DNA of 64,000 bases from an uncultured Verrucomicrobiae bacterium (GTDB lineage Bacteria > Verrucomicrobiota > Verrucomicrobiia > Limisphaerales > AAA164-E04). The stretch spans positions 3,240,876 through 3,304,875 of the forward strand of contig OX638380.1 of the NCBI GenBank assembly GCA_951813855.1. Direction: 5' to 3'. The stretch's first letter is position 1; each line of letters starts with the position of its first letter. Shown in pieces: positions 1 through 9,141 of the stretch. Made by a program: the position numbers and the translations under genes. Under the pieces are notes generated by a model, which had not been told where the DNA came from, made no database searches, and was given only the letters and a program-made list of their open reading frames with translations.

Positions 1-11
1 GATTTCGCGGT

Positions 12-28
12 GCGGCCGAATCGGCCGC
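12..28. repeat. 17-bp palindrome downstream of kinase gene
   Basis: Two 8-base arms (12-19 and 21-28) are perfect reverse complements around one central base. The site lies about 55 nt past the stop of the minus-strand kinase gene. With no real loop and no T-run it is a poor terminator. It could be a protein-binding site or chance in GC-rich DNA. Confidence 0.3.
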
Positions 29-83
29 CGGTCTTGATCGATTCCTGGTCCGGCGTTCCCTCGGGTTCGGGGACGAAGCCCGT

Positions 84-938
84 TCAAACGTAAAGCGTCG
101 AGCGAAGATCGTGCAACATGACGCTCATCAACCCGTGTCGTTTGGCCGGGTCGATTTCCAGGCTTTTCAACAGGGTCCGTTCGACCTCGGCTGGAATTGC
201 CGGGTTGAGTTGCCGGGGGGGCACGATTTGTTTTTGAGGCATAATCTGGTTCCGGAGAATCTCGATCGGCGACGAACCGGTGAACGGCTTCGAACCGGTC
301 AGGATTTCATACAGGCAGACTCCGTAGGCGAAAATGTCCGCCCGGTGGTCGACCGGGTGGCGTTGGAGTTGTTCCGGCGACATGTAAGCGGGGGTCCCGG
401 GATTGTCCGCGAGTTTGAAGGGGCGGTCCTGGCGGGGCCGCGCGAGATCGAAATCGATCAGGCGCACGTTCCAATTGGCGGTGATCAAAACGTTTTCCGG
501 TTTGAAATCCAAATGGAGATATCCGCAGTCGTGGACATGTTCGAGGGCCTCTCCCATGTCGATCAGGACATTGCCGATCCGGCAACACAGCTCCTCGGTG
601 GGTTCGGCAATGATTTCTTTGAGGTTGGCTCCTTCGATGTACTCCATGGCCAGATAGGGCACGCCTTGGATCTTGCCGTGGTCGAAGCATCCGATAACGT
701 GGTCGTGTTCCTGAACGGCGGCGAGAATCTCGCAACCGGAAATGAACCGCTTCTTCGCTTTGCCGTCGTTTTGGAGTTGCGGCAACAACCGGCGAACGGC
801 GACCGTTCTCCCGTGGGAATCGGTGGCCAACCAGAGATTGGCCATGCCCCCCGTATTGATCAGTTCGATCAACCGGAACGGCCCCCACGGCCCCGGGTCA
901 TTGGTTAATTCGGGTTTCTTGGAAAAGAGATTCAACAT
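84..938 (-). CDS. Serine/threonine protein kinase-like protein (PknB type) with Arg in place of the VAIK lysine
   Basis: This is a soluble protein-kinase fold of 284 aa with no membrane segment. Numbered from the start at 938, the glycine-rich loop is at 28-36 (NTGGMANLW). The beta-3 motif reads VAVR at 46-49, where active kinases have lysine. The alpha-C Glu may be E70. The catalytic loop is HLDFKPEN (142-149) with D144, K146 and N149 kept, and the metal site reads DFD (162-164) instead of DFG. GTPAYMSPE marks the activation segment. The missing lysine suggests a weak or pseudo-kinase, although R50 or another residue might substitute. The frame stays open to an ATG at 1226, but the extra 96 residues are low-complexity and not kinase-like, so the start at 938 is preferred. 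It is divergent from accD. Confidence 0.85.
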   Translation of the reverse strand: MLNLFSKKPELTNDPGPWGPFRLIELINTGGMANLWLATDSHGRTVAVRRLLPQLQNDGKAKKRFISGCEILAAVQEHDHVIGCFDHGKIQGVPYLAMEYIEGANLKEIIAEPTEELCCRIGNVLIDMGEALEHVHDCGYLHLDFKPENVLITANWNVRLIDFDLARPRQDRPFKLADNPGTPAYMSPEQLQRHPVDHRADIFAYGVCLYEILTGSKPFTGSSPIEILRNQIMPQKQIVPPRQLNPAIPAEVERTLLKSLEIDPAKRHGLMSVMLHDLRSTLYV

Positions 939-1243
939 TCCGCCGGTACGCCGATGATAGCGGAACGGGGGTGAATTGACGATAAGGTACTCGTTTCGGG
1001 CGCCGGGTTCAAGTTCGGATCGTTCGTCGCCAGCCGACGGCTCGGGGCGGGGGATGCCTCGTCTTTTTGTGATTGACGATCGAACGGATCGAGGGGCATA
1101 GTCGATCGGTAGTCCAAGGGAAGGATCCGTTTTGGGGCCGGCTCCGGGAAAGCCGCTCCGGCGATCCCGGGCGAACGATCCGATCGTTCCGGTCGGCTGC
1201 GATTGCGTAATGTCGTGAATCTTCAATTAAGTCATCGAGCCAC

Positions 1244-2158
1244 ATGCCCGCTCGTTCTCGTAGTGTGAATAAACTGGGAGTGACTCCGCCCATCGCCCGG
1301 GGCGAAATGGAATTGCACCGCAAACCGGTCGATTCGAAACCTCAAAAACGGGGCATACCCGAGGGACTGTGGACCAAATGCCGGGAATGCGGCGAGTTGT
1401 TTTTCGACCGGGATCAGGAGATCAAGTACAAGGTCTGCAATAATTGCGGCTTTCATTACCCCTTGGGAGCGCAGGAACGGTTGCGCACCATCGTCGAGGA
1501 TCATTCTTTCGAGGAAATGGATGCGGGGATGCGAAGCGTCGATCCGCTGAAATTTCCCAACTACGTCGAAAAACTGAAGGCGAACCGGAAGAAGAGCGCC
1601 TTGACCGACGCGGTCGTTACCGGGGTGGGCATGCTGGAGCGGCATCGGATCGGCTTGGGGATCATGGATTTCTCCTTCAACGGCGGTTCGATGGGATCGG
1701 TAGTCGGCGAAAAACTGACTCGCTTGATCGAACGCTCCACGGCCGAAGGGTTGCCGATCGTGATCTTTTCCAGTAGCGGCGGTGCTCGCATGTACGAGGG
1801 CATGTTCAGCTTGATGCAAATGGCCAAGACCTGCGGAGCGTTGGCCTATCATGCCCGGAAAAATCTGGCCTTCATCAGCGTCTTGACAGATCCGACGATG
1901 GCGGGCGTGATGGCCAGTTTCGCCAGCGTGGGGGATTTGATCATCGCCGAGCCGGGGGCTCGGATTGGTTTTGCCGGCCCGCGGGTCATTCGGGATACGA
2001 CTCAGTCGGAATTACCTGCCGGATTTCAGACTTCGGAGTTTCTCCGGAAACACGGCTTGATCGACGCGATCGTGCCGCGCAAGGAGATGAAAGGCAAATT
2101 GGCGTATTATCTGGATTTTATCGGGCCGCGATCTTCGCCTCCGCCGTATTCCGCCTGA
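1244..2158 (+). CDS. accD: Acetyl-CoA carboxylase carboxyltransferase subunit beta
   Basis: AccD pairs with AccA to move the carboxyl group from carboxybiotin to acetyl-CoA, giving malonyl-CoA for fatty acid synthesis in the cytoplasm. The N-terminal zinc ribbon is visible as C46-x2-C49 and C65-x2-C68. The crotonase-like carboxyltransferase fold follows, with the FNGGSMGSVVGEKL segment and the SSSGGARMYEGM oxyanion-type loop. The 304 aa length equals the usual family size, so the gene is intact. accA is not next to it. A later in-frame Met (residue 22) is a possible alternative start, but it sits just before the zinc ribbon and the longer form matches the family length. Confidence 0.95.
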   Translation: MPARSRSVNKLGVTPPIARGEMELHRKPVDSKPQKRGIPEGLWTKCRECGELFFDRDQEIKYKVCNNCGFHYPLGAQERLRTIVEDHSFEEMDAGMRSVDPLKFPNYVEKLKANRKKSALTDAVVTGVGMLERHRIGLGIMDFSFNGGSMGSVVGEKLTRLIERSTAEGLPIVIFSSSGGARMYEGMFSLMQMAKTCGALAYHARKNLAFISVLTDPTMAGVMASFASVGDLIIAEPGARIGFAGPRVIRDTTQSELPAGFQTSEFLRKHGLIDAIVPRKEMKGKLAYYLDFIGPRSSPPPYSA

Positions 2159-2259
2159 GCCCGTTATTCTTCGTTTCGCCGAGATCCGGTTCCGAGCGAT
2201 TTCGCCCTTTCGCGACGGTTCGTCCGCCCCTCGCGAGTCCTGATTCTACGGTCGCGGGT

Positions 2260-5094
2260 TCAGGGAAAATGACCCGAGACGAACACGGTTTCTTCCGTTT
2301 TAACCGCCCAGGCCCGTTTGAGTTCGTCCGCTCCGGAAACCGGATTGGTGTCGCGGTAGTGGATCCATTCGCCGTCGGCGTCGGCGGCCTCCAAGATGGC
2401 TTGCACGTATTTCAGACCGGAACCGTCGTCGGCGTCCGAATGATCGGCTCCGACGAGTTCGGGCCGGGTGGCGTGAGCGAGCACGACGCCTTGGGTGTCG
2501 TAGGCTAAGGAGAAGATTTCGCCATACGAGTATTCGCCGCTTTGGGTGATTTCCTCGAACGCCGTCTCGCCCGCCTCGCGGAAGCGTGACACGGCTCGGT
2601 TCGCTTGTTGTTGGACTAATTCTTCGATGTCGAGGTAGTAACCGGAACCGAACAGGATGGATCCGGCTTTCTTGACCCACACGCGTTTGGGTTCCTCTAG
2701 TCCGGAAAGCGGGTTCGTAAAGAAATAAGTGCGCCAGATCCCTTCGGCGGAGGCGTCCCGAAGAATGTCCCGGGCGAAAAAGGCGCCGGTGCTGTCTTGC
2801 CAATCGATGGAGGGTTCGCCTACCAGGCCGGGCGTGGCGGCGTGGGCGACGATGACGGCGTCGGAATCGACTGCGAAGCAGTAAATTTCGCCTTCGACAT
2901 AATCGCCGCTGAACGTGATTTCGTTATAGGCCACATCGCCGACTTCCTGATAGCGGGCGACGGCTCGGGAAACCAGTTCGGTCACTTTGTTTTCGACGAT
3001 CGTCAGTTCGGTCGGAGTGCCGACGCCGAAAAAGAGTTGGCGGCCGTGGGGGACGGCGAAGTAGGGGCTTCGGGCCGAAAGAGCCGGGCGCCAAACGCCG
3101 TGAAGCAACTCTCGGGTCCAGATCAACCGGCCGGTGCCTTCCCAGGTTACGGTGACGCCGAACCGGTCCGGAGCGACGGTCAGTCGGGTGTCGTCCGGCG
3201 GCGCAGGAACTTCAAACGCCGGAACGAACATCAGAAAGTTAAGGACGGGTTCGCCTTGGGAGATCTGCAGGCGCAGGGTGGTTGTCCCGTTCAGGTCTAA
3301 CGTGACGTAGGCACCGGTTTCGTTGACCAAGGGCAGCCACTCGTATCGTTCTCCCCGAATGGAATCCGAAGCAAAATCCCCCAGTTTTTCGGTGGTTTGA
3401 TCCGGAACGTTCGGAGGGGACGTTACCCGGTGCAATTCTACTTCGAACGGTGAGGATCCGGTGGCCCGTAAATAGACGTGGGCGGCGCCGCTGCGGAACT
3501 CGCGGGTGTAATTCAGCCATTCGCCGGGCTGCGTGTCGTAGACGCTGAAGTCCAGTTCCGGATAATCATCGTATTGGTTGCGGCCGGCTTCGTTGTCGTT
3601 GGGATCGGTGTTCGGCATGTCGTGATCGCCGGCCGGATAACGCCAAGCGTCTTCGTTCTCAAAAATGAAGGGCCCGATTTTGTGGTAATCCACGTCTGCC
3701 GAGTCGGATCCCGTGCCTTTGTCGAAGTAGGAGTCGCCGCCGTCAATTTCGGGCCGATCGATATATTTGCCTTGGTCGAAATTGAAATTTTCGGCTTCGA
3801 CGGTCCGGTTATCTTCTCGGAACGTGCTGAACGCGAGCGGCCGAACGAGGGTCGTCCCTTCGGTATCGGTGACGGTAACCGTTCCTTCGTATCGCCAATT
3901 CGCCGTCAGGCCGGACAAGTTCGCGTTCCAGTTTCCTTCGTCCCCGGTAAGTTGCAGCTCCGCGCTCCGGTCTCGCCCGTTGAGCACGATCCGAATCTGC
4001 TCTCGAGAGACGGCCCCGGGGGAACGGACCGTAAAACTGACGCCTTCGCCGGCCGCCGCGTAGTTGGTTCCTAATTCCGGCCGGAGTTCGTCGATTTCGG
4101 GGGGCGGTATTTCAGAAGCGCCGCTCGGGACGACGGCGCCTAATTTCACTCCGAAAAAGTCGATGTCCAAAGCCGAGCTTTGAGGCGTGGCGGTCGAGCC
4201 CAGGGCCAGATAGGACCCGCCGAAATCCGAGCCCGTTCCGGCCGTGACCTTGAAGACTTGCGGCGTCTTTTCGCCGTCGACGTAAATGGAGATCACATGG
4301 GTGCCGACCTGGGACGCGTCGGCTTCGATGACGATCCAAAATTCGTGCCATTCGGTCGGATCGAGGAGCAGGACGTTGGCTCCCTTGCCTTGACCGAAGT
4401 TGACGTTTTCGGAGAGGGCGTTGCCGTCGAATTCGTTGAAGTTCAAGCCGGCGGTCCCGGCGACCAGATCGTCGGGATCGCCGAAAGGCGTATCCGTGGC
4501 CGTGTTCAGCGAAAAGGCGACGGCACCGCCGTCGGCCTGGCGGATCACGAATTGGCCTTTACCGCCGTTGGCGGTGACGTAACCGTCGCCGGCCTTAGGG
4601 TAAGGAAGGGATTCGCCTTGTCCGTCGGCATACAGAGGATCTAACGGACCGTCGGTAGGAACGCGCGCCCGGAAGATCAAGGTCACTCCGTCGTCCAGCA
4701 CGGACCCTCCGGCGCCTTCGTCGGCCAAGTCATGTATCAAATAGATTTTGCGATTGGAAGGGTCCGAGGTGAAACCATGGTCGCGAGGGTCGCCGGTGTC
4801 CTGGATGCGCAGATAGTCCAAGCCGTCTTCGGTGATGACTTGAACTCCGCCGGGGCGGTTCCCCGAGCCGAAATTGCCTCCGATCGCCGAACCGTCCCAG
4901 GCGTCCGAGCCGTTGTCGTGGCTCCAGGTGCCGTCAAACGAAGCGAACCCTTCGCCGGCCGCCGCGTAGTGAGCCTCGTCTCCTTGGTACAGGTAGTCCC
5001 AACCTCCTTCGGGAGGAAGGTAGGCCAGTTGGGCATTCAGCGATCCGGCCCCGAGGCCCAAGGCCAAGGCGAAGTACGATCTGATGACTTGCAT
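2260..5094 (-). CDS. Secreted multidomain protein: LamG-like, CBM6-like and two sCache domains
   Basis: 944 aa. A signal peptide (about 1-21, ending SLNAQ) is followed by a concanavalin/LamG-like beta-sandwich (about 22-320) and an Ig-like stretch (335-425). A CBM6-like module follows (429-627; opens TVEAENF and contains GEWLNYT). The C-terminal 250 residues are two tandem single-Cache (sCache_2-like) repeats (about 695-820 and 821-944). Each has the order GEIY..D..g..lAHa..p.LVG, then W..Y..tNP.sG..e.KR, then fvSGyY. sCache domains usually sense small ligands in chemoreceptors and kinases, but no membrane or signalling domain follows here. A shorter paralogue lies directly upstream on the same strand. 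The ligand and role are unknown; an extracellular sugar or small-molecule binding role is inference. Confidence 0.8.
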   Translation of the reverse strand: MQVIRSYFALALGLGAGSLNAQLAYLPPEGGWDYLYQGDEAHYAAAGEGFASFDGTWSHDNGSDAWDGSAIGGNFGSGNRPGGVQVITEDGLDYLRIQDTGDPRDHGFTSDPSNRKIYLIHDLADEGAGGSVLDDGVTLIFRARVPTDGPLDPLYADGQGESLPYPKAGDGYVTANGGKGQFVIRQADGGAVAFSLNTATDTPFGDPDDLVAGTAGLNFNEFDGNALSENVNFGQGKGANVLLLDPTEWHEFWIVIEADASQVGTHVISIYVDGEKTPQVFKVTAGTGSDFGGSYLALGSTATPQSSALDIDFFGVKLGAVVPSGASEIPPPEIDELRPELGTNYAAAGEGVSFTVRSPGAVSREQIRIVLNGRDRSAELQLTGDEGNWNANLSGLTANWRYEGTVTVTDTEGTTLVRPLAFSTFREDNRTVEAENFNFDQGKYIDRPEIDGGDSYFDKGTGSDSADVDYHKIGPFIFENEDAWRYPAGDHDMPNTDPNDNEAGRNQYDDYPELDFSVYDTQPGEWLNYTREFRSGAAHVYLRATGSSPFEVELHRVTSPPNVPDQTTEKLGDFASDSIRGERYEWLPLVNETGAYVTLDLNGTTTLRLQISQGEPVLNFLMFVPAFEVPAPPDDTRLTVAPDRFGVTVTWEGTGRLIWTRELLHGVWRPALSARSPYFAVPHGRQLFFGVGTPTELTIVENKVTELVSRAVARYQEVGDVAYNEITFSGDYVEGEIYCFAVDSDAVIVAHAATPGLVGEPSIDWQDSTGAFFARDILRDASAEGIWRTYFFTNPLSGLEEPKRVWVKKAGSILFGSGYYLDIEELVQQQANRAVSRFREAGETAFEEITQSGEYSYGEIFSLAYDTQGVVLAHATRPELVGADHSDADDGSGLKYVQAILEAADADGEWIHYRDTNPVSGADELKRAWAVKTEETVFVSGHFP

Positions 5095-5422
5095 GTCGCG
5101 TGTTAGGTCGAAAAACGGCTTGCCGAGGCGATCGGCGACTATCCGTCGGTTACTACTTTAGAAACTCGAACTTCGATGTCAATGGATTAGCCGCTCTGCG
5201 GCACGGGTGCCTGACGGCATCAGTTCCGGGAGAGATCGGCCGGCAGCTGCCGCAGGCGCCTCTCGGGGATGAAACCGCTCCCGATGGTGAGGGGCTGTCT
5301 CGGCGATCCAATTACGATTGCGGCGTGTGAGGCAAAGGTCGTTTCGAACCTCTCGGTTGTTGTTTCTGCCAAATGCGTGCGGCGATCGAAACTTTCGATT
5401 CGTCGACGGGAAGTTTCCCGGA
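5095..5422. other. Intergenic spacer between the two sCache paralogues
   Basis: 328 bases between the stop of the shorter paralogue and the start of the longer one. Short open frames here look like chance. No clear hairpin-plus-T terminator or promoter was recognised. Confidence 0.4.
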
Positions 5423-7318
5423 TCAAGGGTAGTAGCCGGAGACCCAGACGATATCTTCGAACAAGACGGCCCAAGAGCGTTTGGATTCTTCCTTGCCCGT
5501 TACGGGATTGTTGTAGCGGTAGTGATACCAAATGCCTTCGGTAGTGACCACTTCCAACAGCTGCCGGACGATGAATAGTCCTGTACTGTCTTGGACCTGA
5601 AGGCGATCGGTGCCGACGATCTCGGGGCGAGTGGCGTGGGCGAGATTAATGCCGTCGGTTCCCACGGCCCAGGTATAGACCTCGCCGTAGACGTAATCCC
5701 CGCTTTCGGTAATTTCATCGAAGACGTCGTCGCCTGCCTCCATGTAGCGGGCGATGGCTTTTTCCACTTGTTGTTGCACCACTTCTTCGATGTCGGGATA
5801 GTAGCCGGAGACGAACATGAGATCGTCGGCTTTCTTGATCCATACCCGTTTGGGTTCTTCCAGCCCGGATAGCGGGTTGGTGAACATGTAATTGAGCCAC
5901 GCTCCTTCGACGGTAGCGTTCTCGATGATCCCGCGTACGATAAAGGCCCCGGAACTATCCTGCAGATCATAGAGGTTTTCTCCTACCAAGGCGGCATTGG
6001 CGGCATGGGCGAGCATGAGGCCTTCGGAATCGATGACGAAAGTGTAGATTTCGCCTTTCGAGTAAGTGCCGCCGTTGGTGATGACGTCGAAGGCCGCTTC
6101 GCCGTCTTGTTGGTGGAGCAGAATGGCCCGATCGACTTGGGCCATGACTTCGGTTCGGACCGTATCGAGATTGGTCGGTTGGCCGACGCCGAAGAATAGA
6201 GCGTGGCCGTGAGGAATGGAGGTATAGGGATCCTTGGCCGATAGCGCCGGTCGCCAGACGCCTTCGAGCAAGTCCCGAGTCCAGATCAGCGTGCCTTCGC
6301 CTCCCCAATTAACGGTATAGTCGTAATCGCCGGTGAAGATCGCGAGGCGGGCTTCGCCGGTCATCGCGCCGGCCGGGGGGACGGCTCCGAATTTCACCCC
6401 GATAAAATCCAGATCCAGGGCGCAGCTCTGAGGGGTCGCCGACGCACCGATTGCCAGATAGGTGCTGTCGTGATCGCTCCCGTTGCCGGCGGTCAACGGA
6501 AACGATTCGGCTGCCGGATTACCGTCCACGTAAATGGTGGCGACATGAGTGCCGGCGCCGGAATCGTCCGGTTCGATAGTGATCCAGAATTCGTGCCATT
6601 CGGTCGGTTTCAAATCGAGAAAATTGCGCTCGGAGCCGTCCCCGAAATTGACGTCGCCGCTGATTTGATCACCGACCAATTCGTTGAAACTCAATCCGGA
6701 AACCAAACCATCGGCCGTATCGGCGACGGTGGTCAGGTTAAAACTGATCGAACCGCCGCTGGCTTGACGAATGACGAAATTACCCTTGCCGCCGTCGGAA
6801 GGAAGGTAGCCGTCGCCCTCTGCGGGGTAGGGTTCGGTAGTGCTTTGGCCGTCGGGATGCAGCGGGTCCAAGGGGCCGTCGGTAGGAACGCGAGCCCGGA
6901 TGATCAAGGTGACCCCTTCGTCCAAAAGATCGTCGCTGGCGCCGTCTTCGTTCAAATCATGTACGAGGCAAATCTTGCGATTGGAAGGTTCGCCGCCGTA
7001 ACCATGGTCGCGGGGGTCTCCTACGACCTGAAGCCGAAGGTAATTCAGATCGCCGTCGGTGATGACCTGGATCCCGCCGGGGCGATTGCCGTCCCCGAAG
7101 TCGCCGCCGATTTCGGAACCGTCCCATTGGTCGGAGCCGTTATCGTGGCTCCAAGTGCCGTCGAACGAAAGGAAACCTTCGTTGGGCAGGGCGTAATAGG
7201 CATCGTCGCCGTCGAAGTAATAATCCCAACCTCCCACGGGCGGATCGAATACTTTCTGGGCCTGAACAAAACTCGCCGCTGCCAACGACACGATGAGAAG
7301 AAAAACACTCGCTTTCAT
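5423..7318 (-). CDS. Secreted LamG-like protein with two C-terminal sCache domains (paralogue of the 2260-5094 gene)
   Basis: 631 aa from the ATG at 7318, which starts an obvious signal peptide (KASVFLLIVSLAAASFVQAQ). The frame is open 55 codons further up but that part is not signal-like. The concanavalin/LamG-like domain (about 20-320) aligns closely with its neighbour: GGWDY, FDGTWSHDNGSD, GNRPGG and TEWHEFWI are shared. Next comes a shared linker (LIWTRDLLEGVWRPALSAK) and two sCache_2-like repeats (about 382-506 and 507-631). It lacks the roughly 310-residue Ig-like/CBM6-like insert of the larger protein, so the pair differ by gain or loss of one block after tandem duplication. Function is not known. 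Confidence 0.8.
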   Translation of the reverse strand: MKASVFLLIVSLAAASFVQAQKVFDPPVGGWDYYFDGDDAYYALPNEGFLSFDGTWSHDNGSDQWDGSEIGGDFGDGNRPGGIQVITDGDLNYLRLQVVGDPRDHGYGGEPSNRKICLVHDLNEDGASDDLLDEGVTLIIRARVPTDGPLDPLHPDGQSTTEPYPAEGDGYLPSDGGKGNFVIRQASGGSISFNLTTVADTADGLVSGLSFNELVGDQISGDVNFGDGSERNFLDLKPTEWHEFWITIEPDDSGAGTHVATIYVDGNPAAESFPLTAGNGSDHDSTYLAIGASATPQSCALDLDFIGVKFGAVPPAGAMTGEARLAIFTGDYDYTVNWGGEGTLIWTRDLLEGVWRPALSAKDPYTSIPHGHALFFGVGQPTNLDTVRTEVMAQVDRAILLHQQDGEAAFDVITNGGTYSKGEIYTFVIDSEGLMLAHAANAALVGENLYDLQDSSGAFIVRGIIENATVEGAWLNYMFTNPLSGLEEPKRVWIKKADDLMFVSGYYPDIEEVVQQQVEKAIARYMEAGDDVFDEITESGDYVYGEVYTWAVGTDGINLAHATRPEIVGTDRLQVQDSTGLFIVRQLLEVVTTEGIWYHYRYNNPVTGKEESKRSWAVLFEDIVWVSGYYP

Positions 7319-7654
7319 GGCTCCATTCTTATCCGGACGTTGGTGATAGTCAAGGACGGTTTTACAGGAATATTCAAAAGTCCAAATAAACCGAAGAAAT
7401 GCCCTTAAAGGCTTCAGATAAACACCTTTGCAACGAAAATCTCGACGTTGAATTCCTCCGTCCTGAAACCACGGCTGCGTCATTTGGGATCACTTCCAAG
7501 TTGATCAATCCTCGCAGAGGTGACTTATCGAATTATTGGATGTCGCTTTGGCGGCGAGGGGGTGGATACTTCAATGCTTTCGTGACGAGCCGACGCACCC
7601 CTTTTATCAGGAGCTGTTGCGGTCCTGATTCCGATCAAGAACGGTACTGGTCGT
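7319..7654. other. Intergenic region between sCache gene and ISAs1-like gene
   Basis: 336 bases with no convincing gene. It should hold the promoter of the minus-strand sCache gene and one end of the IS-like element, but I could not find a terminal inverted repeat matching the far side of that element. Confidence 0.4.
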
Positions 7655-9025
7655 TCAGTTAGTCAATGGTTTGAGGATAGCATTGAGAGCTTCCTCGGGG
7701 TGAGCCGCGTAATGGCGAGTGGACGGCGGCAAATGCTCAAAGCGATTTTCGGTCCTGACGATCGAGATGGCGGTGTTGGACATGCAGGCCAAGTTGCGAG
7801 GTAAATGGCCGGCCCGCACGCGACATCGATCTTCGTCGTAGGTGAAATCACACACGCAATGGAGACGATTCTCGAGGTGCCAATGGTTACGGACGAGAGC
7901 GAGCAGTTGTTCCGGGCTGGCTTTTTCAGCACTTAAGGAGGTGAGGCAGTAAGCGACTTCATGGCTGGTTTTATCCGTCTTCAGAACGTAATGTTCGCGT
8001 TCGATGCGAATGGCCTGCTGGCGACCGTAAAGCTGGCAATAATTATCCCACTCGGGGCTGGAGATATCGAGGGCCAGACAACGGCGGTTTTCGATGCGGC
8101 CATGTCCCTTTTCGGCGGGTTGATCGAAGCACGCTGCGGTGCTCCAATCAATGGTTTCCAAATCTTCATAGATGGTCGGTTGATTTTTTTTGACTGAACT
8201 GGTCACGTAGTCGGCGGCACCGTCCTCCAGCAGGCTACGGGCGGTTTTCTGTTGGACATGCCGAGCCGCAATCGCGATCGCCAGGAAGCAGGCTAGACGG
8301 TAACGCTTACCGCGAGCTTGGCGAAAGTCGTCGATACTTTCCAGAAACGTATCGAGACGGCGCAGTTCCGGGGTCGAAGGGATCCGGGCCATATCCCCGG
8401 CCTGCCAGTCTTCCGCCGCCGATTCGCGGCTTAGGATGGTGGCGGCATCGGGTCGTAACGGATAGGCGAGAACTTGCTTCGGTTGTCCGTTCTGGCGCCA
8501 ACTCACCGACTTCCCCGAGACTCGGGAAAAGCCTCGAGTCAAACCCAAGAACTGCCAATTCGCCGCCTGATAACAGGTGCCGGTAAACTTTGAAGGATCG
8601 ACGAATGTTTCGGCCAAATAAACCGGATAACCGTGCACTTGGCGCCTATCGGCTTCCAGATGGCGCAGGCTCAAATCGAGCGCCCGCGAGGCCAAGTTGA
8701 GGAGCCGACCCTCCTTCAGCACCAAAAAGCGGGTGTTGTTCGCAATCAAATGCAGCCGGGAAAATTGCTGCTCGGCCGACCAGCCGATCCACTCGTCGCG
8801 AACTCCCACCTTGAAGGCTCCGGCCTGCCAACCCAACAAGGCGAGCCAGGTTTCGTTGTAAATCGCGACATGGCGCAAGGCCTTCCCGAACAGGCTGTGG
8901 AACGGAAGATAATGATATTGCGATATTAACGAATCCCAGCGCAGTCTTTTCTCTTCGCCACGGACAAGTCGAACCGTTACGTCCCGTAACGGAAAGGCCG
9001 CGGCATCCAGAATAATTGATTCCAT
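7655..9025 (-). CDS. DUF4338 (DruA-like) / ISAs1 transposase fusion lacking the DDE core
   Basis: 456 aa. Residues about 28-180 resemble DUF4338, the family of Druantia protein DruA: RW..LISQYHYL, RDEWIGWS, NNTRFLVL, LAETFVD, TCYQAANWQ. Residues about 222-253 resemble the ISAs1 transposase-associated N-terminal helix region. Residues 255-425 match the ISAs1 C-terminal half: QQKTARSLLEDGAADYV, VKKNQPTIYEDL, GHGRIENR, RNHWHLENRLH. The usual AVDGK block and the T-DA-x-Q block, which carry the first two catalytic aspartates, are missing. The join at about 252-256 looks like an in-frame deletion of roughly 100-150 codons. It is therefore either a decayed transposase or a protein working through its DUF4338 part. 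No terminal inverted repeats or target duplication were found. Confidence 0.7.
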   Translation of the reverse strand: MESIILDAAAFPLRDVTVRLVRGEEKRLRWDSLISQYHYLPFHSLFGKALRHVAIYNETWLALLGWQAGAFKVGVRDEWIGWSAEQQFSRLHLIANNTRFLVLKEGRLLNLASRALDLSLRHLEADRRQVHGYPVYLAETFVDPSKFTGTCYQAANWQFLGLTRGFSRVSGKSVSWRQNGQPKQVLAYPLRPDAATILSRESAAEDWQAGDMARIPSTPELRRLDTFLESIDDFRQARGKRYRLACFLAIAIAARHVQQKTARSLLEDGAADYVTSSVKKNQPTIYEDLETIDWSTAACFDQPAEKGHGRIENRRCLALDISSPEWDNYCQLYGRQQAIRIEREHYVLKTDKTSHEVAYCLTSLSAEKASPEQLLALVRNHWHLENRLHCVCDFTYDEDRCRVRAGHLPRNLACMSNTAISIVRTENRFEHLPPSTRHYAAHPEEALNAILKPLTN

Positions 9026-9141
9026 GGTGAAATCAATAGCGGGGAAACTTTTGAATGTCCAGACTGAAAATACGACCCTATTCCGGCTTCTTTATTGAGC
9101 CAACGACTTTTGAATGGCCTTGGACGGTTTTAAGGTGCGGC

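Noticed and set aside
111..908. 265-codon plus-strand frame opposite the kinase gene
   Set aside because: It is the mirror of the kinase coding frame in GC-rich DNA and has no domain-like pattern, while the minus strand shows all kinase motifs.
9049..9118. 11-base direct repeat (ACTTTTGAATG) beside the ISAs1-like gene as a target-site duplication
   Set aside because: Both copies lie on the same side of the element, so they cannot be its flanking duplication.
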